A stretch of 64,000 nucleotides of DNA from positions 727,501 through 791,500 of the forward strand of contig JADJOB010000002.1 of assembly GCA_016714025.1 (NCBI GenBank). Reading direction: 5' to 3'. Position 1 is the stretch's first letter, and the number at the start of each line of letters is the position of its first letter. The position numbers and the translations under genes are program-made. Source of the stretch: Saprospiraceae bacterium (GTDB taxonomy: Bacteria; Bacteroidota; Bacteroidia; Chitinophagales; Saprospiraceae). Positions 17,070-24,301 of this stretch are shown piece by piece. Under the pieces are notes generated by a model. The model searched no databases and had not been told where the DNA came from. It was given only the letters and a program-made list of their open reading frames with translations.

Positions 17070-19034
17070 TTATTGTTTCATTTTTCCATACTTATATCGA
17101 TAACTGGCAGTTTGATAATAGGAAATTATTTTAAGTCTGTTGAGTGAATTCACAGGACTAACTTCTTCTAAATTTTCCAGACTGTCTTTATAGTTCCATT
17201 CGTAGCTTTTCTTTCGGTCATTTAAAATTAAAAAATTAGATGGATTTAAATATCCAAGCGTTCTGTAATTTCCAAGCAATGCCCGGTCTTCAGTTTCTTT
17301 CATTTTGTAAATATCCTTTCCATAAAATTCAGACTGATAGTTCCAATTTAAAATTCCAAACAAAGTGGGAATTAAATCAATTTGTGAAACCAATCGGGTA
17401 ATTTTTTCGGATTGTTTACCACTATTATAAATCCAGGCAGGAATTAAATACTTTGAAATGTTGATATCCCACTTTCCAGCACTGCTTGCACAGTGATCAG
17501 CAACAATCAAAAACACGGTATTTTTAAACCAGGCTTTTGTTTTGGCTTCTTCCAGATATTTTGCAATAGCATAATCTGTATATTTTACAGCAGCATCTCT
17601 GCTTCCCTGAGGCAAATCAATTTTATCCTTTGGAAATGTATAAGGTTTATGATTAGAAGTAGTCATTACAAAATAGAATCCCTTCTGTTGTTTTTTATAA
17701 TTTTTATCTTGTTCCTTGAGTAGGCGATTATAAATATCTTCATCAGAAACTCCCCATGCATTTTCAAACTGGACTTCATCGTCTGGAATATTTTGACGGG
17801 TAGTTTTAATTTTGTCGGTCAATGGATTTCCGCGATTTCTGTCAATGATGTTAAAACCTTGTCCGCCAAAAAAATTATTCATATTATCAAAATAGCCATC
17901 TCCTCCATAAACAAAGTAAGATTCATAATTCTTTTTTTGTAAGACCGTGTTAATGGAAAAAAGATTCTGATTGTCTGGTCTTCGAACTATACTGTTTCCG
18001 GGAGTAGGAGGCACACACAAAGTCAATGCTTCCATACCGCGCACGGTGCGTGTTCCGGTAGCATACAAATTAGAAAAGAAAATACTTTCGCTTGCCAATT
18101 GATCTAAATAAGGCGTTATGTTTTTAGTATTTCCAAAGCTGCCCAGGAAGTCCGCACTAAAGCTTTCCAGGCAGATTAACACAATATCCGGATGTGTTTC
18201 TGCACTATCTTGTTTTACATCCCGACTTAAATCCCAAAATTCTGTCCCAATATATGTTTGATTTTCCTGTTTAATTTCCTGTTTTATTTCTGTAAAGGCC
18301 TTTTCAATCTGGATCGTATCGTAAAATGTTTCATAATCCAATTCATTGGATCTGAATGCAGCAAAAAATGAGTATACTCCATTTTTTGATAGTTCGTTGT
18401 TATAAATATTTTGACTCCAATCGGCTTGTTTATTTTCAACAAAATATAAATAGATACCAGCTACTGCCAAAACAGGAGCCAAAACTTTAAACCGGTTTAT
18501 AAAATTAACTTTGGATTGAAACGTACCATTAGTTAATTGTAATTTGTAAGTGATATAAAAAAAAGAGAAAATAATTGAAAAGACTGTACCAAATATCAGA
18601 GGCAAAGGATAAGATTGTTTAATGTTCTCTATTACTTCAAAGGTGTAAATCAAATAATCAACTGCTATAAAATTGAATCGCGTATTAAATTCAGACCAGA
18701 ATGGAAATTCAGCCAGAAAACCAAATACAGCAATAAACAATAGAATAAATAGTACAAAATAACTTATAATTTTATCTAGTACCGATCCAATTAAAAATTT
18801 TGGAAAGATCAGCAGAAAAATTGTATACACTAAACTCATAAATAGTGCAGCTCCGAGATCAAATAGATATCCGTAAGTAAATATTCTTAAAAAATTAATA
18901 AAATTGAGATCGAGTTTATCAAAAGATAGAAAAAAGAAACAAAAACGTATCAGTAAACTGAAAACACAAAAGAATATTATATATGAAAAAAGTAAACCAT
19001 ATCTTCCTAAGTCGATTTTTAGCTTTAAGTTCAT
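17070..19034 (-). CDS. LTA synthase family sulfatase/phosphotransferase, membrane-bound
   Basis: A 654-residue protein with five hydrophobic helices in the first ~200 residues, then a periplasmic alkaline-phosphatase-superfamily domain. The metal-binding start is IVLICLESFSADFLGSFG (E290), and the likely nucleophile is T330 in ATGTRTVRGMEAL. YVYGGDGYFDNMNNFFGGQGF-like and VADHCASSAGKW segments supply further metal ligands. Homologues transfer phosphoglycerol or phosphoethanolamine to glycans or lipids. In a Gram-negative bacterium a modifying role for a surface glycan or lipid A is more likely than LTA synthesis (inference). It leads the minus-strand envelope cluster and has its own -7 box at 19082-19089. 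Confidence 0.88.
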   Translation of the reverse strand: MNLKLKIDLGRYGLLFSYIIFFCVFSLLIRFCFFFLSFDKLDLNFINFLRIFTYGYLFDLGAALFMSLVYTIFLLIFPKFLIGSVLDKIISYFVLFILLFIAVFGFLAEFPFWSEFNTRFNFIAVDYLIYTFEVIENIKQSYPLPLIFGTVFSIIFSFFYITYKLQLTNGTFQSKVNFINRFKVLAPVLAVAGIYLYFVENKQADWSQNIYNNELSKNGVYSFFAAFRSNELDYETFYDTIQIEKAFTEIKQEIKQENQTYIGTEFWDLSRDVKQDSAETHPDIVLICLESFSADFLGSFGNTKNITPYLDQLASESIFFSNLYATGTRTVRGMEALTLCVPPTPGNSIVRRPDNQNLFSINTVLQKKNYESYFVYGGDGYFDNMNNFFGGQGFNIIDRNRGNPLTDKIKTTRQNIPDDEVQFENAWGVSDEDIYNRLLKEQDKNYKKQQKGFYFVMTTSNHKPYTFPKDKIDLPQGSRDAAVKYTDYAIAKYLEEAKTKAWFKNTVFLIVADHCASSAGKWDINISKYLIPAWIYNSGKQSEKITRLVSQIDLIPTLFGILNWNYQSEFYGKDIYKMKETEDRALLGNYRTLGYLNPSNFLILNDRKKSYEWNYKDSLENLEEVSPVNSLNRLKIISYYQTASYRYKYGKMKQ

Positions 19035-19081
19035 ATTTTAATTGATTGCTTGAGTTGTTTAGAATCAGTAGAGATATTCCG

Positions 19082-19098
19082 CAAATTTATTAAGTTTG
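19082..19098. promoter_or_regulatory. Back-to-back divergent -7 boxes
   Basis: Two TAnnTTTG matches lie side by side: TAAATTTG on the minus strand (19082-19089, 48 nt before the LTA-synthase-like start) and TAAGTTTG on the plus strand (19091-19098, 28 nt before the 19127 ORF). Neither has a clear TTTG -33 box at 19-21 nt. They suggest that divergent transcription begins here. Confidence 0.4.
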
Positions 19099-19126
19099 CT
19101 ATATAAAGCTTAATTAATTCAAACCA

Positions 19127-19486
19127 ATGAATAGAGTAGGTTTCATTTTCATTGTTAGCTGTCTTTTTCTGATTGTAAATTTATCAGGGCAAGCAAGCTG
19201 GAAGCTCTGGGCTAGTGGATTGCCGGCCGGTGTATTTCCCAAATTGGCCATTGCACCAAATCATGATATCTTCTATGGTTTGACAGGAACTCCCGGACCC
19301 AAGGGAATCGTATTCAAAAGGAATACTACAGACCCAAACGGTATTTTCAAGCAACTTCCAACAATGCCTGTACCAATCAGTATTACAAATAACATTCAAA
19401 CGCAGATAGTCAATCAAAAGAATGATTTAATCGTAGGCATATTCAGAAGCAATGCGGCGGATCCGTTTCTTTTTTTATTTTATTAA
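19127..19486 (+). pseudogene. Truncated N-terminal fragment of an exported protein
   Basis: A 119-residue ORF with a good signal peptide (GFIFIVSCLFLIVNLSGQ) followed by ~90 residues that look like the first blades of a beta-propeller (KLAIAPNHDIFYGLTG, QIVNQKNDLIVGIFR). The reading frame then ends in a homopolymeric T tract (PFLFLFY and stop), which looks like a break rather than a natural C-terminus. No continuation with coding character was found in the next 260 bp, so the rest has probably been deleted. A promoter-like box lies 28 nt upstream. A short functional secreted protein cannot be excluded. Confidence 0.5.
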
Positions 19487-19633
19487 AAAAGTCAAGCATG
19501 GCACTCTGTCCCTGTTGATTTTTTGCTAAATTTAGGTGCATTTTGTATAGCTCAGATAGTTGAATCTGGTTTAGTTAAAAGTAACTATTTAGTAGATTGA
19601 ATGAAATTCCTATTAAAGATTGTTGTTCTTAGT

Positions 19634-19677
19634 TCTTCATTCGTCTTTAATTCGTGCATTCGTGGCTAAAAAAAACC
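19634..19677. repeat. Word repeat: ATTCGTGCATTCGTGGC type
   Basis: The 264-bp gap between 19487 and 19750 contains TTCATTCGTC, then TTAATTCGTG, then CATTCGTGGCTAAAAAAAAC, three quasi-repeats of an ATTCGTG word with 9-11 nt spacing. It is non-coding and belongs to the same general class of short periodic intergenic words found elsewhere in the window. The remaining gap sequence shows nothing I can interpret. Confidence 0.5.
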
Positions 19678-19750
19678 CGGATAATATACATTTTGCAAAT
19701 TCTAACTATTAATTTTATTTTACTCTATTATTTTATAAATATTAAATAAA

Positions 19751-20434
19751 ATGGAAAACAAATCCCTTGCTTTTGACTACATGCAGAAAGCCTTGTTCGA
19801 AAACATGAATATAGGCGATACTTTAGACAATGAAACTAAGTTAAATCCGGATGATAAAAATGAATTGCAAACTATTTTGGATTCAATTAAAGGACTGGGT
19901 ACACAGGCGATGCAAAATAATGCTCCTCAGGAAAATTACCTAAAGGTACAATTAGATGCCATGAATCGAAGCATGCTGAATACCTATGATACGATGGATA
20001 GCCTCAAGGAATCATTACAAGATGTTATTAAAGATGCAAAAAGTGCTTATCAATATGTTTTATTAATGTATTTGTTTGCATTTTATCTCGGAGTTGCATT
20101 AATAGTAACTTCAATCATTTTTGCAGCCCAGGACAAGGTTTTCTTTTCTATGGCATTTGGTGCCATAGGATTGATTGACATTGTCACACATTTTATCTAT
20201 AAACCGCCACTTGATTTGCAAAGCAGTCGGGCAAATTTGGCTCAATTGATGGTTATACTTACCAATTGGTTTTCAGACGTTATGAATTTGAATACATTTA
20301 TGGGCGAACAAGGTAAGAAGCTCACTTTAGATCAATTAAAGGAACTCTCAGATAAGCAAAATGCAAATACGGAGAAGATGCTCGGTCTGATTGAAAGATA
20401 TTGTGAGCCAACTGTATCAGGTGATAAAAAATGA
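19751..20434 (+). CDS. Two-TM protein with flanking coiled coils (possible TRADD-N-associated TM-like)
   Basis: A 227-residue protein without a signal peptide. Residues 40-105 are helical and likely coiled coil (LQTILDSIKGLGTQ, LDAMNRSMLNTYDTMDSLKESLQDVIKDA). Two hydrophobic helices follow (YVLLMYLFAFYLGVALIVTSII and VFFSMAFGAIGLIDIVTHFI), then a conserved-looking KPPLDLQSSRANLAQLM segment and a C-terminal helix. This resembles the two-TM domain found with bacterial TRADD-N-type immune domains (the Pfam family described as cyanobacterial TRADD-N-associated TM), but this is from memory of the pattern and low confidence. It lies 7 nt before the LVIVD-repeat gene, probably in one transcript. Confidence 0.6.
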   Translation: MENKSLAFDYMQKALFENMNIGDTLDNETKLNPDDKNELQTILDSIKGLGTQAMQNNAPQENYLKVQLDAMNRSMLNTYDTMDSLKESLQDVIKDAKSAYQYVLLMYLFAFYLGVALIVTSIIFAAQDKVFFSMAFGAIGLIDIVTHFIYKPPLDLQSSRANLAQLMVILTNWFSDVMNLNTFMGEQGKKLTLDQLKELSDKQNANTEKMLGLIERYCEPTVSGDKK

Positions 20435-20441
20435 TTTTGTT

Positions 20442-21887
20442 ATGAATAGGATTCATTTGTTTGTTTTAGCAATTCTTAGCATTGGTTACATGCAGCAATC
20501 TATAAATGCTCAATGCATTCCACCCACTTCTTTAATGCAACGAGATGAATTTTTTTCAAATCCTGCGTTTGGGATTCATATCTCGATTAAAAAGGATAGA
20601 CTGGATCGCCCCTATGTTTATATTACCAGTAAAAATGCAGGACTTAAAATATTTGATATTTCATCTGTTAATAATCCGGTACTCATTACAACAATCCCTC
20701 CGTCTTTATATGGAAATTTAGATGCCATTCAAGTTGTTCAAGAAGATCACTATCTGTATCTGACGCTTGGAGATATCTGGAACACCAATCAGGAGGCTGG
20801 ATTAGCCATAATTGATGTAGAAAATCCTTCGCAAGCAAAGGTATTGGATTTTTACACTCATTCAGGGAGTATTGGAGGAGCCGGGAGTGTATTTATAGAA
20901 AACGATTTAGCTTATTTGGCTGCAATGCGCAATGGCTTAATTATTTTAGATATCAAGGATAAAAATAAAATCGTTTTTAAAAGTCAAATTAGATTTAGCA
21001 ACGTGTTTCCACACAAAGATTCTGCGAATGTAGCCGCTTACAATGCTCGTGGTATCTGGGTACAAGATTCAATTGCTTATGTTTGTTATGACCGTGGAGG
21101 ATTGCGCCTGGTGAATGTAGTGGACCCACTGCGACCAAAACAACTCGTTCAATATTGTTTTGAACCCTTGATCGATAAAGCCACAGCTTACAATGCCATT
21201 TGCATTTACAAACAGTATGCTTATGTAAGTCTGGATTATTATGGAATGGAAATTTTGGACATTTCAAATCCACAAAATATTAAGCAAGTCGCATGGTGGC
21301 ATCCCAATACCTGGGCAGATACCAGCAATAATTTTCAAACCTGGGCCAACTCCCGAGGACATGCCAATGAATTGATTTATGATAGTAGTTGCCACAAAAT
21401 TTATATGGCTTGCGGCCGTACCGATATCGCAGTGCTGGATGTCGAGGACCCATATCATCCAACTACCTGCGCAGAATTTGGTTCCGATAGTGATGATTAC
21501 GGAAGCTGGGGAATTGATTTCTTTAAACAAAGGGCTTATGTAAGTTACATCTGGTCGCCATTTTTCCCACCCTATTCAAATTATACCGGATTTCGAAGCT
21601 TAGATGTAAAGGACTGTCAATCGACTGCAACAAATCAGCTGTTGAGGAAAAAGCTGATCGAAGAATTCATCGACCGGGATGCTGAAGCTTACATTCAATT
21701 AAATTTAAAAGAAACTTGTCAGGAATGCCAGGTAAGTTTATACAATTTGGAGGGACTTAAATTGTTGGATAAGTCTATACGAAACAAACAACATATAAAA
21801 ATTCCATTTCAAGCAAATCAGGGAATTTATTATCTGGTTTTACAAACTAGAAACCAACAGGAAATTTTAAAATTTTTCCATCGTTAA
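20442..21887 (+). CDS. LVIVD-repeat exported protein with T9SS-like C-terminus
   Basis: A 481-residue protein starting at the ATG at 20442, which gives a signal peptide (FVLAILSIGYMQQSINAQC); an upstream TTG at 20391 would add 17 unhelpful residues inside the preceding gene. The middle is a beta-propeller of LVIVD-type repeats: AGLKIFDISSVNNP, AGLAIIDVENPSQ, NGLIILDIKDK, GGLRLVNVVDPLRP, YGMEILDISNPQN and TDIAVLDVEDPYHP. The last 75 residues (ECQVSLYNLEGLKLL, GIYYLVLQTRNQQE) resemble a type A sorting domain. LVIVD proteins are surface proteins of unknown function, so the ligand is not known. Confidence 0.8.
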   Translation: MNRIHLFVLAILSIGYMQQSINAQCIPPTSLMQRDEFFSNPAFGIHISIKKDRLDRPYVYITSKNAGLKIFDISSVNNPVLITTIPPSLYGNLDAIQVVQEDHYLYLTLGDIWNTNQEAGLAIIDVENPSQAKVLDFYTHSGSIGGAGSVFIENDLAYLAAMRNGLIILDIKDKNKIVFKSQIRFSNVFPHKDSANVAAYNARGIWVQDSIAYVCYDRGGLRLVNVVDPLRPKQLVQYCFEPLIDKATAYNAICIYKQYAYVSLDYYGMEILDISNPQNIKQVAWWHPNTWADTSNNFQTWANSRGHANELIYDSSCHKIYMACGRTDIAVLDVEDPYHPTTCAEFGSDSDDYGSWGIDFFKQRAYVSYIWSPFFPPYSNYTGFRSLDVKDCQSTATNQLLRKKLIEEFIDRDAEAYIQLNLKETCQECQVSLYNLEGLKLLDKSIRNKQHIKIPFQANQGIYYLVLQTRNQQEILKFFHR

Positions 21888-21930
21888 GCGATTTGCTTTT
21901 ATTCTAATAATAGAATGAATTTTAGCTATC

Positions 21931-22506
21931 TCAGGTATCTGATATTTGTTTTATACACAATTCTCTGATTTCCCAAAGTTGTTGATCATTTAAATGATTC
22001 ATGTTATTGGACAGCAACCATTGCTTTATAAACATTTTGTGAATTACTAGTTTGCGATTGTAAATTTCATCCGGATTAATTTCATGTTCTTCTAAAATTT
22101 CATTTTCTATATCCAAATTAATTGCCGTGTTGCCAGTAAAATCAAATCGAAGCTTTTTATACTTTAAGTAGCAATGAGCCTCTGGAACAGCAGATAAGCG
22201 ATTTGCTTTAAATACATTGCTTAGTATAGGCGTATTGTTTTCATTCATTTCAAAAATGCCAACATACAATTTAAGTTCAGCATGTAAATTTTCATCCGAC
22301 AGTCTTTTTAATAAAGCATGCTTGCTACTGCAAGTACCTTGTAGTTCGTTAAGCACCGTCAAAGGATCTGTTTTATCAACATTTCGCCTGTAGTTTAGTT
22401 CAGCAATAAAATTGCAGGCATCTTTAAATTGGAAAATATTATTATTTCTAAAAGCTGTTGAGTAAATTCCCTGAGCAGTTATAGGAAAATCTGGAATCGC
22501 ATTCAT
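21931..22506 (-). CDS. Transglutaminase-like fold protein (cytosolic)
   Basis: A 191-residue protein without a signal peptide. A candidate papain-like triad is visible: C59 in LQGTCSSKHALLKRL, H111 in PEAHCYLKYKK and D122 in RFDFTG. The GTCSSKH arrangement with a helix following the Cys, then His and Asp at the starts of strands, is characteristic of the transglutaminase-like superfamily. Proteins of this kind can be proteases, amidases or inactive scaffolds. It lies 5 nt downstream of a RimJ/RimL-type acetyltransferase gene on the same strand. The substrate is unknown. Confidence 0.7.
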   Translation of the reverse strand: MNAIPDFPITAQGIYSTAFRNNNIFQFKDACNFIAELNYRRNVDKTDPLTVLNELQGTCSSKHALLKRLSDENLHAELKLYVGIFEMNENNTPILSNVFKANRLSAVPEAHCYLKYKKLRFDFTGNTAINLDIENEILEEHEINPDEIYNRKLVIHKMFIKQWLLSNNMNHLNDQQLWEIRELCIKQISDT

Positions 22507-22511
22507 TTAAA

Positions 22512-23021
22512 TCATATTACAAATGCGTAACGGAATTCATCCACATAGTTTTCATTTTTATAAACAGCTTTGCGAAATACCCCTTCCAAAATATAATTAT
22601 TTTTTTCAAGCACCCTCATAGATGCTTTGTTGTAAGCATACACTGAAGTAAATATTCGTTCAAAACCTAATTCCTGCGTTGCATATTGTGTGATTAATTT
22701 AACAGCTTTGCTTGCAATACCCATGTTCCAGTATTCCTCACCGAGCCAATACCCCATCTCTAAAGATTTCTCATAAACATCTGACTGTTTATTGAGTCCG
22801 ATGATTCCACAAAATTGATTTTGATGATCAATTGCAAATGTGAGCTTTGGGTCTTCTTGAATTAATTTTTCTAAAAACTGATCTGCATCTGATTGGGTAT
22901 AAGGATGTGGAAAGTAGTTCCTCAAATTATCCCAAATTTTTTTATTATTTGCTAGGCGAATCAACGCTGCTAAATCTTTCTCACAAAGGGCACGAAGGAG
23001 GAGTGGGTGATCAAGTAGCAT
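22512..23021 (-). CDS. GNAT family N-acetyltransferase, RimJ/RimL type
   Basis: A 169-residue acetyltransferase when started at the ATG at 23021 (MLLDHPLLLRALCEKDLAAL); an upstream in-frame extension reads into an AATTCGCAATTAAAAATTCG word repeat and is rejected. The fold is RimJ/RimL-like: LRNYFPHPYTQSDADQFL, FAIDHQNQFCGIIGL, MGYWLGEEYWNMGIASKAVKLI and ERIFTSVYAYNKASMRVLEKNNYILEG. The family acetylates N-terminal or other amines, and the target here is not known. It forms a minus-strand pair with the transglutaminase-like gene. Confidence 0.88.
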   Translation of the reverse strand: MLLDHPLLLRALCEKDLAALIRLANNKKIWDNLRNYFPHPYTQSDADQFLEKLIQEDPKLTFAIDHQNQFCGIIGLNKQSDVYEKSLEMGYWLGEEYWNMGIASKAVKLITQYATQELGFERIFTSVYAYNKASMRVLEKNNYILEGVFRKAVYKNENYVDEFRYAFVI

Positions 23022-23089
23022 AAATTCAATTACGAATATAAAAAGATTTAAATTCTTCAGTTTCGTAATTCGCAATTAAAAATTCGTAA

Positions 23090-23455
23090 TTATTTGGCAC
23101 TCCCATCTTCTTGATACAAACCATGAATATTTCCTTCAGGATCGGTGAAGTAGGAAAGCCATCCAACGGTAGGAATTGCCATTTTGGGGACCACAATTTT
23201 TCCTCCCATGCTTACTATTTTGGAAGCGGTCTGTTCTAAATTTTCAACTTGTATGGAATTTACAATGGGTTGACCGGGATGTTTTTTCTTCATAAAGCCC
23301 CCATTAATTCCGGGAGTTGAAGCGTCACCGGAACTGCAGGTCCAATATTCATCAGAGAGAAATTGTTGGAATTTCCAATCAAATACTTCTTTAAAAAAAT
23401 CCATTTGTTGGTTTGGATTCTCACAGGGAATTTCGAAATGTACGATGCGATTCAT
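23090..23455 (-). CDS. VOC family protein (glyoxalase/bleomycin-resistance fold)
   Basis: A 121-residue protein starting at the ATG at 23455 (MNRIVHFEIPCENPNQQMDFF). It has the paired beta-alpha-beta-beta-beta modules of the VOC superfamily: HFEIPCENPNQQMDFFKEVFDWKF, then VNSIQVENLEQTASKIVSMGGKIVVPKM and WLSYFTDPEGNIHGLYQED. Metal-ligand His/Glu positions are present (H6, E117-type EGNIHGL), but the enzymatic role cannot be assigned. The upstream leader is made of (ATCAACT)7 and then (CATTGAA)59 on this strand; an ORF extension into these repeats (MNIELSTINYQ) is rejected as non-coding. Confidence 0.88.
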   Translation of the reverse strand: MNRIVHFEIPCENPNQQMDFFKEVFDWKFQQFLSDEYWTCSSGDASTPGINGGFMKKKHPGQPIVNSIQVENLEQTASKIVSMGGKIVVPKMAIPTVGWLSYFTDPEGNIHGLYQEDGSAK

Positions 23456-23461
23456 GGAATT

Positions 23462-23510
23462 AGTTGATAGTTGATAGTTGATAGTTGATAGTTGATAGTT
23501 GATAGTTGAT
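23462..23510. repeat. Tandem heptanucleotide (AGTTGAT)7
   Basis: Seven exact consecutive copies of AGTTGAT lie 6 nt upstream of the VOC start codon (reading on the minus strand as ATCAACT). The array passes through AG directly into the (TTCAATG) array. The seven-base unit shares its length with the neighbouring array but not its sequence. Confidence 0.95.
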
Positions 23511-23512
23511 AG

Positions 23513-23931
23513 TTCAATGTTCAATGTTCAATGTTCAATGTTCAATGTTCAATGTTCAATGTTCAATGTTCAATGTTCAATGTTCAATGTTCAATGTTCA
23601 ATGTTCAATGTTCAATGTTCAATGTTCAATGTTCAATGTTCAATGTTCAATGTTCAATGTTCAATGTTCAATGTTCAATGTTCAATGTTCAATGTTCAAT
23701 GTTCAATGTTCAATGTTCAATGTTCAATGTTCAATGTTCAATGTTCAATGTTCAATGTTCAATGTTCAATGTTCAATGTTCAATGTTCAATGTTCAATGT
23801 TCAATGTTCAATGTTCAATGTTCAATGTTCAATGTTCAATGTTCAATGTTCAATGTTCAATGTTCAATGTTCAATGTTCAATGTTCAATGTTCAATGTTC
23901 AATGTTCAATGTTCAATGTTCAATGTTCAAT
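23513..23931. repeat. Tandem heptanucleotide (TTCAATG)59 array
   Basis: Positions 23513-23925 are exactly 59 perfect copies of TTCAATG, ending with a partial copy TTCAAT. The phase is unchanged at every line I checked. Because seven is not a multiple of three, all three plus-strand frames are open and encode the same heptapeptide MFNVQCS, while the minus strand has TGA in every frame. The array sits between the MmcQ/YjbR gene and the VOC gene, both on the minus strand. Confidence 0.97.
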
Positions 23932-23961
23932 ACATTTTATTGCGGTGCAAAAATAATTAAT

Positions 23962-24297
23962 TTAATTGGATTCGTGAGGATGAACCTTTGGACTGGATAA
24001 AGAATAAGCCTTCATGAGGATCTCTAAAAAAGCATCTTTTTCTATGGCTTCAATTTTCACATGGGTCCAACCCAGGCTTCCCCATTTGTTGGAAAGCGGC
24101 CAATAGATTTCTGGATTTAATTTATTATAGATGTATTGATCTGCTTCTTCCAATTTGACGCAAACCAGATTGGTTTTAGCATCAAATGTGGCAAAAATTC
24201 GTTTCTTGGTTCGGAAGGAAGTTTTTTCAAAATGTGCTTGTTCGGAAACATCTTCTAAACTACCACAAATAGAACGCAAGTCATCAATACTAATCAT
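23962..24297 (-). CDS. MmcQ/YjbR family protein
   Basis: A 111-residue protein of the MmcQ/YjbR (PF04237) family. It shows SIDDLRSICGSLEDVSEQAHFEKTSFRTKKRIFATFD at the N-terminus and YWPLSNKWGSLGWTHVKIEAIEKDAFLEILMKAY at the C-terminus, the conserved family ends. The fold is similar to CyaY and has been described as DNA-binding; its cellular role is not established. It is transcribed just after the beta-helix gene (4 nt gap). Confidence 0.9.
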   Translation of the reverse strand: MISIDDLRSICGSLEDVSEQAHFEKTSFRTKKRIFATFDAKTNLVCVKLEEADQYIYNKLNPEIYWPLSNKWGSLGWTHVKIEAIEKDAFLEILMKAYSLSSPKVHPHESN

Positions 24298-24301
24298 ATT
24301 T

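Noticed and set aside
22512..23075. Longer acetyltransferase starting at 23075
   Set aside because: The extension is translated from an AATTCGCAATTAAAAATTCG word repeat and does not resemble the family.
23462..23931. CRISPR or origin iteron array
   Set aside because: Seven-base units without spacers, no replication initiator gene nearby, and only one orientation.
23499..24000. Three overlapping plus-strand ORFs of 141-164 codons with repeated MFNVQCS
   Set aside because: They are a by-product of a seven-base tandem repeat, are open in all three frames with identical peptides, and have no independent signal of a gene.
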